Both the position numbers and the translations under genes were made by a program. This document shows, in pieces, positions 54,044-64,000 of a stretch of 64,000 nt of DNA (position 1 is its first letter; the number at the start of each line of letters is the position of its first letter). The notes under the pieces are model-generated. The model was not told where the DNA came from and made no database searches. It saw only the letters and a program-made list of their open reading frames with translations. The stretch is taken from NCBI GenBank assembly GCA_020635905.1, contig JACJYV010000001.1:1477282-1541281 (forward strand), read 5' to 3'. The DNA comes from Bacteroidia bacterium. GTDB lineage: Bacteria; Bacteroidota; Bacteroidia; J057; JADKCL01.

Positions 54044-57000
54044 TCACCAACTTTTACAATTGCAGTTAATCATTCCTGACTGAACTTTTGCTCTTAGTGA
54101 TTCAGCATTTGAAAAGTAAATCATGAGTTTCCAACTTGCCTCTTTAATTTGCGAAGGAGAAATCGAGCTTTCCCTTGATCGGTGATACCAATAAATTCCT
54201 GTCCCTGTGAGTATTACCATATTAACTGACCACAACTTAAAGCCTTTGTGTGCAGGCGAAGTGGAATCCATAATAGCGTGCATAGCAAATCCCAATTTAC
54301 CCACATCCTTGGTCTTAGAGCACGCATAATCACGTTTCGCAGAATTCAAGAAGTTCTCATATTCTGCTTGTGCTTTCTCTCGTGATTGCCAAGGTCTCCT
54401 CATCGCATGCCTGTACGCATAAGCTTCTTGCTGATACCATGGGTTATCTGCTTGAGCAGACTTGGCCTTTAGAGTTGATATTTCGCTATCTTTCAACCAG
54501 AACCTAAATGTTCTCTCAATTAATATGTTGTGAATCGGTGTAGACCATAGACCTGCAGGATCAGAATTGTTGATAGGATTATTCCCCGCATATGGGTACA
54601 AATTCACATCCCATACCGGGTCCTCAGCAATGAACCTCCCAGTAGTGGGGTCCATATAACGGGCCCGCATGAAGATGCGGGTGGGCGCATCGTATTGTAC
54701 CCCATATTGCCCGTTATAGCGAAAGGGATTATAATCTGCTTCATTGGCCGCCAGAATCTCTCCAAAGGAAGAATAAGCATAGGAATGGGTAATATTGGTC
54801 CCTGCATCGGTCATGGCTGCAGTGCTTCCCCTGAAATCATAATGATAATAATGGGTGGTATTATTGGGAAGAATGCGGCTGACCAAGCCGGTGGCGCCGT
54901 ATATATAGTAGGCGGTAGGGGTATTATTGGCATCGGTCTCAGCCAGGACATTGGCCATTCCCAAAATATCCAGCACGTAGCGAACCTGGGTGTTATTGGC
55001 TGTACGACTACGGCGGTTTTGCCCCCCGTCATAGGTATAGGTGGCAGGACTGCTGCCTGTGGCGCTCAGGAGGTTGTCATTGAGGTCAAAGGTATACGCA
55101 TCCCCACCTTGCTGGATGATATTCCCGGCGCCGTCATGGGTAAAACTGGTACTTCCTGCCTGTTGAATGCGGTTAAAGGGCATGGCCGGGTAGGTAATCG
55201 TCCCATTGGGCACAGTGGAAAGTGCGGCCAGGGTGGCGGGATCGTTTATATTTTCTGAAAGGTGGTTTCCAACATTGTCAAGCGTAAAAGTGTACTCACT
55301 TATCACGGAATTATTGCTCCTTTTGTTGGTCAGCCCGGTCATTCTCCCAGCCGCATCATAGCTGTATTGGCAAAAGGTTCCATTCGGGTAGGTGACCTTG
55401 TCAATTCGGTCATCAGGCAGCCATTGGTAGGTGGTGGTTTGGTTATTCCAATCCTTCACCCAATCCATGCGGCTTTTGGCATCATAGTGATAGGTTACGG
55501 TCTTGGTTCCTCCCGGATATACTATGCTGGTTACATTTCCATTATTGTCATAGCTGTAATCAATAGTATTCCCAAAATAGTCGGTGTAATAATCCAGGCG
55601 GTCATTCAGGTCGTAAAACAAATTCAGGGTCCCGTTGGTATTGGTCACAGTCGCGATATTGCTTCGGGAATCATAGGTATAAGAAGTCTGCCCATCAGAA
55701 ATCAACCTTCCAGATCCGTCATAGGAATGGGTAAAGGTTCCCGTCGCTTTGGTGAAGGTTTGAAGCGACCCATCCGGGAAATAAGTGTACGTTTTCGTAT
55801 TGCCCCCAAACGCCTCAGAGATTAGGTAATCTTCATTGAAGGAATAGTTAAAAACCGTATTTTCAAGTTTCGCATTTCGAATATTGGTGAGGTTGTCATT
55901 GGGATCATAGGTGTTCAGGGTCGAATTCCCATAGGCGTCGGTTTCAGAGAGAAGATTGTCGTTATCGTCATAAGAAAAAGTGGTACTAAATCCATTGGGG
56001 TCTGTTTTTGAAACCAATCTTGAAGCTGGATCATAGGTCGCAGATGACGAAATATTCAAAGGCATTTGCATGCTATTGAGGTTTCCGTTTCCATCATAAC
56101 CCAGGTTAGTTATTATTCCAGACGGGTTGGTTATCTGGGTTACCTGCCCATAGCTGTTTCGCTGAACGGTGGTTACCCCATTGAGAGGGTCTGTAATACT
56201 GACCAGATTTCCTCCAGAATATCCAAAATTGGTTATCTTCCCATTTTTGTCTGCATGAGTCAGGACATCATTCAGAGGGGTGTAGGTAAATGATTCTGAA
56301 ATCCCATTTCGGGTCGCCGACAAAAGATTGCCCCTGGTATCATAATTCATGGTAACAGATTGCCCGTTGATATTCATCCCCACAGGCTGGAAAACGTTTA
56401 GGTTGGTTCCATACTGGATATTGGTAATTGAAGTACTGGGGGCAGTTATGCTGCTGATGCTGCCATTAGAGTTATGGTTAAAGAGAGTTTGAATATTTTG
56501 AGCATCCGTAATTGTCGCATGGCTTTGGCCCTGAGATATCCCATAGTCATTACCCCAGTTTACCGTGGTCATGTTGGTGTTGGTTTTGGTGCTGGTAAGC
56601 TTGCGTTGTTGATAGGTATTATGAATCACATTTCCCTTGGGAAGTTGGATTCTGGTCAGTAGATGGGTACCATCAGGGCTGGTCAGGTCATAGAAGTAGT
56701 TGGTTGAATTCCCTAATGCATTCGTGAAAGATGCCAGGTTGTTATCTCCATTCACGTTAAAATAAATGGTACGGCTTATCGAATTATCCACCACACTCGA
56801 CAGATACAACGAGGTTGATGATTGATACGTGAAATTCAGGGTTCTTCCCGTAGTATTATTACCAAATTCTTCCCTCACCTGGTAAAGTCGATAAGGAGAT
56901 TGGCTGCCACCCGTTTGCTGGTAATACATGACCAGCTTATTATTATTTCGGTCACTGATGGATTGAATGAGATAAACCAAGCCTCCATTATAAGACTTGA

Positions 57001-59791
57001 AGGTATATTTGATTTGGTCTTTGGTGGTGATTTCAACCATTTGCGAATTCCCGGAAGTATAAGAGGTGAAGTTGTCATACACGCCCTCAGTTTCATAGGA
57101 ACTATTGGTCAGATTATAGGTATGAATATTTCCAGATGGCCAAAATATATAGAGCTTGTCGGCCACGGTGAGGTTTACATCTGTATAGCCTGTCTCCTTG
57201 AGAATGTAAATATTATAAGAATGGGTCCAGCCAAAACCCAGCGGATTGAATCGCTGATCCTGGAGGGTTGAACCTGCGGGTTTGAAATAGCTTTCTGGCA
57301 ATTCAGTCCAAAAACTATTGTATCGATGGCTGAATTCCAGAGGCAGGCCCCGCCCTGCAATAGCATAGGAGGTCTTTTCGTAGTGGCTGAAATTAGCATC
57401 ATCCAGGCCCGGTAATTGTCCCATATTGGCCAGGGTATAATTTCCAGGGATGAAAAAATTGCCTGGATCCTGAAGTTGGTTCGTGGTGGGCCGATTGATG
57501 GTGGTGGAGGTGAGAATTCTATAAATCGTAACAAAAGCCTGCTCCCGGGTCATGTTGTCGTCAGGGTGGAAACATACTCCACTTGCACAATTGATATTAT
57601 TCCCATTCATGATCCCCAAAACATTGGCGGCTTTTATATATCCATACATGGAATCTGTTACTGAGACATCTGAATATGGGTTTGGGGTATTCAGGTTAGG
57701 GGGAATGTTAAAAGCCTCCAATATGGCCTTGATCGCATATTTTCTGCTGATTGGGTCGCCTGGTCGAAAATTGATAAAATTGCGATCGAATGCCGATTTT
57801 TTGTTTTGATACTCCAAATAACAAAGGGTTTTGGCTGCATTATACCAATAACTATTCTGTGCAGACAAGCTTTGCATATCGCCAAAAGGAGCGGGAAAAT
57901 TTTGCGCGGGATTGGTTGGGTTGCAGGTTCCAAAAAGTCCACAATAGGTAATAGAGGCCAACTCCTTGCGCAAAATGGCATTTGCATGATTCAAACTGCC
58001 ATTCTGATTGTTTTGAATGAACCCTTGTTGGCAAAGGTAGCCAGTGGCAATACAGGCATCGGTTCCAGGTAAAGGTGGATTGGTCCAGGCAGTACATCCC
58101 GTACAGGTAGTCGGTTGGCTGATAACGGTAAAAGTTCCTGTGCAGCCTGGAAGAACATTTCCATTGGCATCAACTACCCGTAATTCATAGGTGCCGGGAG
58201 GCGAAGTAACAGGAGTGGAGATGTGAGTCAAAACATGGGTTTGCCCTGGGGCCAGGGTTGAGTTGAAATAGCCACCACTAAGGGGAAGAGTGGTGAATGT
58301 GGTAGTATTATACCAAACGAGTTGTAGAACCCCCGTGAAAGATCCCAGCCCCGTATTGGTAATCGGATAGGAAAGGGTTCCATTCAGACCGTTTATGAGC
58401 GTGGCCGGAGAAGCGGTCGGGGTCCCGCAGGTAAGGATGGGTGCAGGAGCAACCACATTGATCCATTTCCAATGCGTTGTGGTTCCCTGGATAGGCATGT
58501 TAGGCGAGCAGGTGTTATTATCAGGGCAACTGTAATTCGGGCCATTGGGCCCGTTAAAGTAAACGACCAATAAGCGATAATTATCAACCGCATGATTGAC
58601 AGGATTACTTGTGAAATTAAAGGTTTGGGTTGCCCCAACGTTGATACTGGAAGAGGTCGTATAGATTGCGGTCCCCCATTGACTGGTGGTTAGGTTGTAC
58701 AAATAAAGCCGTAAGCTTCCAGACCAATTCTGCTGGCCATAGTTTTGCAGTGAAAAGCTCCCACTGATCGTTCCACCCTGGGGAACATTTCCGGTTGCAA
58801 GATTAAAACAATTGATAAACCTCAGATTGGGAGTAGGTGTGGTAATAGCAATAGGGGTACCAATCTCATTATTACTCTCAGAGGACTCTGTCCTTTGCAA
58901 ATTATAGTCGGCCACGAAGAATAAGTAATAGCTACCCGCAACCGTATTTCCAGGGATCGTCACCGTTGTGGAGAGCAATCCTGATGTACTTCCAGCATTC
59001 AGGGATGCAGTTGAGATGCTTCCCAGGTAGGTGTCGTTCGTACTTGAATAATTATTATTTGTTGAGAGATAAACACCCGTGGAAGAGGACCCGGCAGGAA
59101 CAGTTCCGATATTCTGAACATTGCACTGGACCGGGATACTTGCTCCGGGAAGGGCAGATGCAGGCGCATTCGGGTTAATTGCAATAAGGTCAGGAGCAGT
59201 GCCTGTAATGGCTATGGTATTCGCGTAATATTTGTCATTATTTGAGTTGGTAAAAGTCGGCTGAAAGGTAAGCGTACCCAGGTGATTAACGGTAAATGTG
59301 ATATCGTAAGACGATGAACCTGCCGTAATCGCCTGGGATACAATTACAGAACCGCAAGGATCATTTGCTTTTATATAGAGGGTCCCATTGGTTTGAAATG
59401 GTTGTCCGTCGCATTTGCGAAAACGAACAGTTACGGAATTACCTACGATGGTTGAGGGCAAAACGTAGGCCTTAATAACACTCCCTAAAAAGTAGGTTCC
59501 GCACATGGATAAATTACCTCCATTGCAATTGGATGGACTGGAGTTTGGGGTGCCTGTGTAAATCACCTGAGCAAAGCCCGTGGAATGCGAACCCCATAAT
59601 AGGATCAAAACCAGGATCACATTTGCCAAAACTGTTGGAAAAACACTTTTCCTGGCCCCAAATGCCCCAGAACCAGAATCGTTACGGATTTCCTGCAGGT
59701 TCCCAGGTTTAGATGCCCAGTCTGAGGACAGTGGCTCTCGCAGCCCATTTCCTGGGCAAAAAACAGGTGGAAATTTTATAGGTGATTTCAT
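54044..59791 (-). CDS. RHS/YD-repeat protein with CARDB and SLH segments and a PLC/S1-P1 nuclease-like tip
   Basis: 1915 residues. A signal-anchor (VLANVILVLILLWG) ends in TGFAQ near residue 75, after an unusually long leader. A CARDB domain (DLIAINPNAPASALPGASIP onward) and further beta-rich regions follow. An SLH-like segment (GIMNGNNIN...DDNMTREQAF) lies near 720-750. The RHS part starts with GRGLPLEFSHRYNSFW and contains many YD repeats. It ends in the conserved core YHYDFRGST, RARYMDPTTGRFIAEDP and NPINNSDPAGLW. The last 165 residues are the variable tip. They contain HAIMDSTSPAH, matching the HxxxDxxxPxH metal motif of zinc phospholipase C and S1/P1 nucleases, plus earlier histidines (IHNILI, YRHAMR). 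No T9SS domain is visible. Confidence 0.85.
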   Translation of the reverse strand: MKSPIKFPPVFCPGNGLREPLSSDWASKPGNLQEIRNDSGSGAFGARKSVFPTVLANVILVLILLWGSHSTGFAQVIYTGTPNSSPSNCNGGNLSMCGTYFLGSVIKAYVLPSTIVGNSVTVRFRKCDGQPFQTNGTLYIKANDPCGSVIVSQAITAGSSSYDITFTVNHLGTLTFQPTFTNSNNDKYYANTIAITGTAPDLIAINPNAPASALPGASIPVQCNVQNIGTVPAGSSSTGVYLSTNNNYSSTNDTYLGSISTASLNAGSTSGLLSTTVTIPGNTVAGSYYLFFVADYNLQRTESSESNNEIGTPIAITTPTPNLRFINCFNLATGNVPQGGTISGSFSLQNYGQQNWSGSLRLYLYNLTTSQWGTAIYTTSSSINVGATQTFNFTSNPVNHAVDNYRLLVVYFNGPNGPNYSCPDNNTCSPNMPIQGTTTHWKWINVVAPAPILTCGTPTASPATLINGLNGTLSYPITNTGLGSFTGVLQLVWYNTTTFTTLPLSGGYFNSTLAPGQTHVLTHISTPVTSPPGTYELRVVDANGNVLPGCTGTFTVISQPTTCTGCTAWTNPPLPGTDACIATGYLCQQGFIQNNQNGSLNHANAILRKELASITYCGLFGTCNPTNPAQNFPAPFGDMQSLSAQNSYWYNAAKTLCYLEYQNKKSAFDRNFINFRPGDPISRKYAIKAILEAFNIPPNLNTPNPYSDVSVTDSMYGYIKAANVLGIMNGNNINCASGVCFHPDDNMTREQAFVTIYRILTSTTINRPTTNQLQDPGNFFIPGNYTLANMGQLPGLDDANFSHYEKTSYAIAGRGLPLEFSHRYNSFWTELPESYFKPAGSTLQDQRFNPLGFGWTHSYNIYILKETGYTDVNLTVADKLYIFWPSGNIHTYNLTNSSYETEGVYDNFTSYTSGNSQMVEITTKDQIKYTFKSYNGGLVYLIQSISDRNNNKLVMYYQQTGGSQSPYRLYQVREEFGNNTTGRTLNFTYQSSTSLYLSSVVDNSISRTIYFNVNGDNNLASFTNALGNSTNYFYDLTSPDGTHLLTRIQLPKGNVIHNTYQQRKLTSTKTNTNMTTVNWGNDYGISQGQSHATITDAQNIQTLFNHNSNGSISSITAPSTSITNIQYGTNLNVFQPVGMNINGQSVTMNYDTRGNLLSATRNGISESFTYTPLNDVLTHADKNGKITNFGYSGGNLVSITDPLNGVTTVQRNSYGQVTQITNPSGIITNLGYDGNGNLNSMQMPLNISSSATYDPASRLVSKTDPNGFSTTFSYDDNDNLLSETDAYGNSTLNTYDPNDNLTNIRNAKLENTVFNYSFNEDYLISEAFGGNTKTYTYFPDGSLQTFTKATGTFTHSYDGSGRLISDGQTSYTYDSRSNIATVTNTNGTLNLFYDLNDRLDYYTDYFGNTIDYSYDNNGNVTSIVYPGGTKTVTYHYDAKSRMDWVKDWNNQTTTYQWLPDDRIDKVTYPNGTFCQYSYDAAGRMTGLTNKRSNNSVISEYTFTLDNVGNHLSENINDPATLAALSTVPNGTITYPAMPFNRIQQAGSTSFTHDGAGNIIQQGGDAYTFDLNDNLLSATGSSPATYTYDGGQNRRSRTANNTQVRYVLDILGMANVLAETDANNTPTAYYIYGATGLVSRILPNNTTHYYHYDFRGSTAAMTDAGTNITHSYAYSSFGEILAANEADYNPFRYNGQYGVQYDAPTRIFMRARYMDPTTGRFIAEDPVWDVNLYPYAGNNPINNSDPAGLWSTPIHNILIERTFRFWLKDSEISTLKAKSAQADNPWYQQEAYAYRHAMRRPWQSREKAQAEYENFLNSAKRDYACSKTKDVGKLGFAMHAIMDSTSPAHKGFKLWSVNMVILTGTGIYWYHRSRESSISPSQIKEASWKLMIYFSNAESLRAKVQSGMINCNCKSW

Positions 59792-59949
59792 ATTTCCCTG
59801 ACTAAAAAGTTGAACTTATTCAGTCAAGGATAAGGTTTATAGGGATTTCAAAAACAAAGTGAGCCGAACCTGGTATTATTTGTTTCGAAATGCCGAAAAA
59901 ATGTGGCGAAGTTTTTTGCGGGGCGGGGTAAAAAGGAAAACATACCCGC

Positions 59950-60771
59950 TTATCTTTTCTTCCTTTGTTCCAATTTCAAAATTAAGGCGCTTCGGTAACT
60001 ATCCGTAATTTCAACCTTTATCTCCTTCCCCGAGACCAAAAGCAATAGTGCATTCTGGCTTTTGCTGAGTCCTTCAACATAATTCAAATTAATAATTGTT
60101 GCTCTGTTTACCTGAACAAAATCCTCTCCTGAAAACTCTGCTAAAAAGCCGCTCAAAGCCAACCGCGAAGAAGGTTCAATACTTCTCCCATCAGAAAGAT
60201 CAAAGATTATTTTTTGATCATTCTTTCTGAGCATAAAAATTTCCCGCAACGGAACTTCCCGTTCAAAACCAATTGAATCCAGGAGTTTATAGGTTTTTAC
60301 TTTTTCATTATCCAAACTAACTTTAGGTTTATTCTCCTCTTCCAGGGCTTTTCGATCTCCCCCACTAATTGAAGTGAGCCATCTTCGATGAATCTTCAAA
60401 CAAACATCCTCCAGAAGCAATCGATTTACAGGCTTGGTAATTATCGTGCAGGGTAATACCAAATCGGAATACCTTCGGGTGATTTCGTGGAAGTCTTCAT
60501 AATGTTGTGTAATAAAAACTATTCCCTGAATAAAATTCAAATGGGACACCTTTTCTGGAATTTCATAACCTTTGAGTCCTGGCATAAATATGTCCAAGAA
60601 AATTATATTGGGTTCCTTTTGATTAATAAGTTCCAATGCCTCCAGGGTAGAATCTGTTTCCGCGACCACGGTAATCATTCCATTGAGGATTTCAGAGTCG
60701 CGAATGATTCCTTTGACTGCATTGCGGGCAAATTGCTCATCATCCACTACAATTGCTTTCATAGTTTGCAT
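59950..60771 (-). CDS. LytTR-family response regulator
   Basis: 273 residues. The receiver holds VVDDEQ (acidic pair, about 9-10), the phosphoacceptor Asp in IIFLDIFMPG (about 60), Thr in FITQH and Lys in IITKPV. The C-terminal 100 residues are a LytTR DNA-binding domain (DFVQVNRATIINLNYVEGL). It should be phosphorylated by the kinase encoded directly upstream (5-nt gap on the minus strand) and act as a transcription factor. Target genes are not evident; the adjacent surface-protein genes are candidates. Confidence 0.9.
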   Translation of the reverse strand: MQTMKAIVVDDEQFARNAVKGIIRDSEILNGMITVVAETDSTLEALELINQKEPNIIFLDIFMPGLKGYEIPEKVSHLNFIQGIVFITQHYEDFHEITRRYSDLVLPCTIITKPVNRLLLEDVCLKIHRRWLTSISGGDRKALEEENKPKVSLDNEKVKTYKLLDSIGFEREVPLREIFMLRKNDQKIIFDLSDGRSIEPSSRLALSGFLAEFSGEDFVQVNRATIINLNYVEGLSKSQNALLLLVSGKEIKVEITDSYRSALILKLEQRKKR

Positions 60772-60776
60772 ATTTC

Positions 60777-63700
60777 TTAAAGTTTAGGGTATGAAAATTG
60801 AATGGGAATTTTAATTCTGCTCTCAACCCCTGTCACCTGACCATTTTCAACCAGGTCCCTGATTGTAAATTGGAACCTGGGTTCCTGGGCACTTTGATTT
60901 AATACCTCAAAAGTGGAGCGAATATTTTGATTCCCTTTTCGTGTCCGGGTTCGGTTATCCTTTTCTGAGGCTTCCAGCCCCAGTCCATTATCTTTTACCG
61001 AAACGACCAGGGAATCTCCCTCCTGAAAAATAGCGACCTTTACTTCGCCCATTTTGTCGGATCTGCTTCGGGCTCCATACTTGATTCCATTTTCAATGAT
61101 GGATTGGACAATCGTCTTAGGAAGGATTATTTTGTCCAGTTTCGCTTGAATGCCAAGGGAAACAGCAATTTCGATCTTAAATGAATATCGTATTCTTTCG
61201 ATCTTCAGGAAGCTCTCGGTAAAGTAGAGTTCCTGCTGCAGAGTCCAAAATGGGGAGGCAAACCTCAGGGATTTGGACATGTCACCAAGAGATACAAGAA
61301 TGTCGCTCATCACCCTTCTTCCCTCGACCGTGTCTGGACTGTACATGGCGCCCTGGAAATTTGTTAGGGCATTCCCCAAAAAGTGCTCATTTGCCTGGTT
61401 TGAAAGACTGGTCAACTGAAAACTCAAGAGTTTGCGCTCCCGCTCAAGCTTTTTGTTTTTCGCACGCTCACCCAAAATTCGCCGAATGACTAGTCCTGCA
61501 ACCAACCCAAAACCCAACACCCCCAAAACCACCCAAACCCAAAATCTCCAGGGGGGTAGAACCCTAAACTCAAGGGTTATCATTTCTGCAAGGGTAAGTT
61601 TGTTACCATGTAAAATCGGTTGAATCTCAAGCCTGAAATTACCTGGCGCCACACCTTGGAGAATTATTTCGCCCCTTCCCTCCTTCCAATTGGGCAGAGG
61701 AGCCTGTCCATTATCCAGGGAAACCAAACGAAATTTAAAAGGGGCTTCGCCGAAGGGCAAAGAGTCGAATGTAACCTGAAAGCTGTTTTGAAAGTAATGA
61801 AATGAATTTCTCTTGAAATCCCGAAGGTCCAGCGAGGAGCTTCCTGAAATTTCAGTTGCCTTTCGAATCCGCAGGCTAACCGTATCATAAGGGTATCCAA
61901 GCTCCTCTTTAAACTTCCTTGAATCCAGCCTCATGATGGCATCATTGGTGGTAAAATAAAAGATGCCATTATCTGATTTATGAATACCATTTTGACCGCA
62001 TTCGTTGCCTACCAGGCCAGAGGACTCATCAAATTTCGCTGCGTAAGCCTTTCCCGTTTTATAAAAATGGGAAAGATTGAGTACATAAAGGCCATCAACT
62101 GCGCCCATCAATAGATAGGTAGTATCAATACTTTGGAGAAAATCAACCGATCTGTTCAATGGCACCTCCAGAACTTTGTGGCGTTGATTATTATCCAAAT
62201 CATGAACCCAAAGCCCACCAGGAATGCCTGAAGACCACATATTCCCCTTGAAGTCGCAATGAAGGGCTAACCCTCCCCCAGGATAGTCAACATGCTGGAA
62301 ATCCTTCCCATCCCAAATTGCAAGTTGCTTTCTTCCCCCAAGCCAAAACCTGCCTTTTTTATCTTTTTCAATGGCCAGGATGTTAGATGATGGAAAAAAA
62401 GTGGAGTCAAAAAGAATTGGATAATGTTTTCCATTCTCGTAATCAATCACTATCAAATTATTTGAACCAACCAGATAACGATGGTTCGGGCTGTCATCAT
62501 AAATTGCAAAAGGAGCATAAGTATTTAGGGTGTCCAGGGAGCCCACTAAATCAATAGATTTTCCGTCTGAAACAACAATCCCCGGGCCGATCATTGGAAA
62601 TACCATTCTTCCCCAGTGGTCCCTTATTGCACCCATGTAAAACCAAGGCAAAAACCCGATTGGGACCCCCTTTTGAACCAGGGCTTGTTCGAAGTTTAGC
62701 TCCCTGGTAAAAGAATCTTTGGATGGATCAAATCTAAATAACCCGGTTCCATAGCCAGAATAAAACAAATAACCTTCTTTTGTAGTGGAAATTGACCAGG
62801 GATTTATTACGTTCTCATTCTTTCCCCAATAGGTGAATTTCTCCCCTGGATAAACAATTAAGCCTTCCTCAGTCCCCCAAAACACTTCATTATTGGAGCC
62901 CATGGCAAAAGAGGTCGGGAGAAGAAAAGAATTGCCGTAATCAATAATTTTCGATCCTTCAATTCTTTTCAGTTTCCAATTCTCAGTGAAATAGATATTT
63001 CCTTTTGAATCAACCTTATAGAGGATAAATGGGTCTTTATTAGGATTAAGATGGTTGCTATGATCAAAACGGTAGCGTTCTGGGTTATTCCCTTGTCCTG
63101 CCACCTCGAAAATTCCCTTAGAGGTCAGAAAATAGAAATTTCCATCTTCCCCCTTGAAAAAGTGTTCGATTTTCTCCTCGACGTTAATAAACAGGGAGTC
63201 TATTTTTTCCCCTAAAAAGTAAACCTTTCCCTGTTCATTTCTGATTACCAAAGCCTCCATTTCAGGATCCCAAAAGGGGTTGTCCTGGTACCCAGAGGGA
63301 CTTAAAAACGGATAAAATGTATTAATATTAACTTCATCCCCAGTTGTCGTTTGTACAATGATTTCCCGTTTTTCATTGAGCCAAATCATTTGATTCTTAT
63401 GGTCAAATACAAAATAAACGGAAAACCGGGGACCGTTACCCTTTTTCGAATTAGGCCAGGATTGCCCCTTCATATTAAAAACACCCTCAGAATTCAAGTA
63501 CCAAATTTCACCATTTCTATCCCTCTCAATGTCAAAAACATGTCCCAGCCTTAAATTTGGATTTTGCTCGAAATTTTCAATTTTGTGGGTTTTGATGTTG
63601 AATTTATTGATCCCATCCTTGGTCCCAATCCAAAGTTCATTATTATCGCCCATGAGCATGCATGTCACCTGTATTTGGGAAAGGTTTTTAAACTGGAGGT

Positions 63701-63809
63701 AGGGGTGCTTGCCCTGAGCAGGAAGGTTAATTGAAAACAAGGCACATAAATAAGATAGGATAGCAATCCTTATTCCATTAATCAGGTTTAAATGATTCGA
63801 CATTTGCAT
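60777..63809 (-). CDS. beta-propeller sensor histidine kinase (LytS/YpdA-type kinase core)
   Basis: About 1010 residues. A signal peptide or first membrane segment (IRIAILSYLCALFSINLPAQG) precedes a long periplasmic two-component-regulator propeller with repeated strands such as NNELWIGTKDGINKF and KGRFWLGGRKQLAIW. A Y_Y_Y-like domain and one membrane helix (WVWVVLGVLGFGLVAGLVI) follow. The cytoplasmic kinase has the phospho-His in NEHFLGNALTNF (compare PHFLFNxLN) and an ATPase domain with VQSIIENGIKYG and VKDNGLGL. ATG at 63809 (or 63803) is chosen because it directly precedes the hydrophobic segment; the frame stays open to 63986. It forms an operon with the LytTR regulator. Confidence 0.88.
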   Translation of the reverse strand: MQMSNHLNLINGIRIAILSYLCALFSINLPAQGKHPYLQFKNLSQIQVTCMLMGDNNELWIGTKDGINKFNIKTHKIENFEQNPNLRLGHVFDIERDRNGEIWYLNSEGVFNMKGQSWPNSKKGNGPRFSVYFVFDHKNQMIWLNEKREIIVQTTTGDEVNINTFYPFLSPSGYQDNPFWDPEMEALVIRNEQGKVYFLGEKIDSLFINVEEKIEHFFKGEDGNFYFLTSKGIFEVAGQGNNPERYRFDHSNHLNPNKDPFILYKVDSKGNIYFTENWKLKRIEGSKIIDYGNSFLLPTSFAMGSNNEVFWGTEEGLIVYPGEKFTYWGKNENVINPWSISTTKEGYLFYSGYGTGLFRFDPSKDSFTRELNFEQALVQKGVPIGFLPWFYMGAIRDHWGRMVFPMIGPGIVVSDGKSIDLVGSLDTLNTYAPFAIYDDSPNHRYLVGSNNLIVIDYENGKHYPILFDSTFFPSSNILAIEKDKKGRFWLGGRKQLAIWDGKDFQHVDYPGGGLALHCDFKGNMWSSGIPGGLWVHDLDNNQRHKVLEVPLNRSVDFLQSIDTTYLLMGAVDGLYVLNLSHFYKTGKAYAAKFDESSGLVGNECGQNGIHKSDNGIFYFTTNDAIMRLDSRKFKEELGYPYDTVSLRIRKATEISGSSSLDLRDFKRNSFHYFQNSFQVTFDSLPFGEAPFKFRLVSLDNGQAPLPNWKEGRGEIILQGVAPGNFRLEIQPILHGNKLTLAEMITLEFRVLPPWRFWVWVVLGVLGFGLVAGLVIRRILGERAKNKKLERERKLLSFQLTSLSNQANEHFLGNALTNFQGAMYSPDTVEGRRVMSDILVSLGDMSKSLRFASPFWTLQQELYFTESFLKIERIRYSFKIEIAVSLGIQAKLDKIILPKTIVQSIIENGIKYGARSRSDKMGEVKVAIFQEGDSLVVSVKDNGLGLEASEKDNRTRTRKGNQNIRSTFEVLNQSAQEPRFQFTIRDLVENGQVTGVESRIKIPIQFSYPKL

Positions 63810-64000
63810 GTGCAAGAATAAGTGATTCTTCAGGAAAAAGAGTAATCCCTTCCTCGATGATCTAAAGTTAAATAATCGCAAACCTAAAATGCAGTCCAAA
63901 AAGAAATATTCCAAGGATGAAATTTTGGTGTCAGTAATTTTCTGAATGCTCCAGGACAAGTTTTGAATTATTGCACTTCTGACCAAAGTGCCTGAAAGAC

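Overview
The window looks like a chromosome segment of a Bacteroidota bacterium, probably close to Saprospiraceae. The signs are two secreted proteins ending in type IX secretion (T9SS) sorting domains, long runs of Ig-like/PKD adhesion repeats, a LytTR regulator paired with a beta-propeller histidine kinase, and start sites without strong Shine-Dalgarno sequences. I see no rRNA, tRNA, CRISPR array, integrase or insertion sequence.

Layout. (1) 1-4.28 kb: the tail of an unknown gene, then a secreted thermolysin-type (M4) protease with Ig-like repeats and a T9SS tail. (2) 4.38-15.79 kb: one tight plus-strand operon. It holds a complete branched-chain-amino-acid-type ABC importer (two permeases, two ATPases, a lipoprotein binding protein), a SAM methyltransferase, a large GHKL/histidine-kinase-like ATPase, an unknown protein and two proteins with receiver domains. 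(3) 15.8-17.5 kb: small unknown genes and possibly decayed sequence. (4) 17.5-24.6 kb, operon A: a DUF4258-like small protein, an SF1 helicase, a possible winged-helix protein, a phospholipase-D-fold protein with two HKD motifs, and a CARF-like/sigma-54-type AAA+ regulator. (5) 24.9-27.05 kb: two ordinary-looking genes facing each other across a shared terminator. (6) 27.45-47.49 kb, operon B: eight genes with 1-nt gaps or overlaps throughout. They are a Cas4/Dna2-type nuclease-helicase, a second CARF-like/sigma-54 AAA+/Fis regulator, a DinG/Cas3-like helicase fused to a PD-(D/E)XK-like domain, a protein with a possible PIWI-RE-like C-terminus, three unknown proteins (one with a coiled coil and a degenerate AAA+ fold) and a 1721-residue YprA/DrmA/DruE-type helicase with a DUF1998-like cysteine cluster. 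(7) 47.6-59.8 kb, minus strand: a giant PKD/beta-helix/Ig-like T9SS protein and an RHS protein whose C-terminal tip resembles the zinc phospholipase C / S1-P1 nuclease fold. (8) 59.95-63.8 kb, minus strand: a sensor kinase and a LytTR response regulator.

How the parts may work together. Operons A and B look like two nucleic-acid-processing (probably anti-phage or anti-plasmid) systems. Each carries its own RtcR-like regulator, in which a ligand-sensing domain would control a sigma-54 activator. Each is preceded by a sequence resembling a -24/-12 promoter. The inference is a defence locus that is silent until a nucleotide or RNA-end signal is sensed. The 4.4-15.8 kb operon looks like a solute importer welded to an unorthodox cytoplasmic phosphorelay.

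Limits: all domain calls come from reading motifs by eye. No database search or structure prediction was run, and base-composition remarks are visual.
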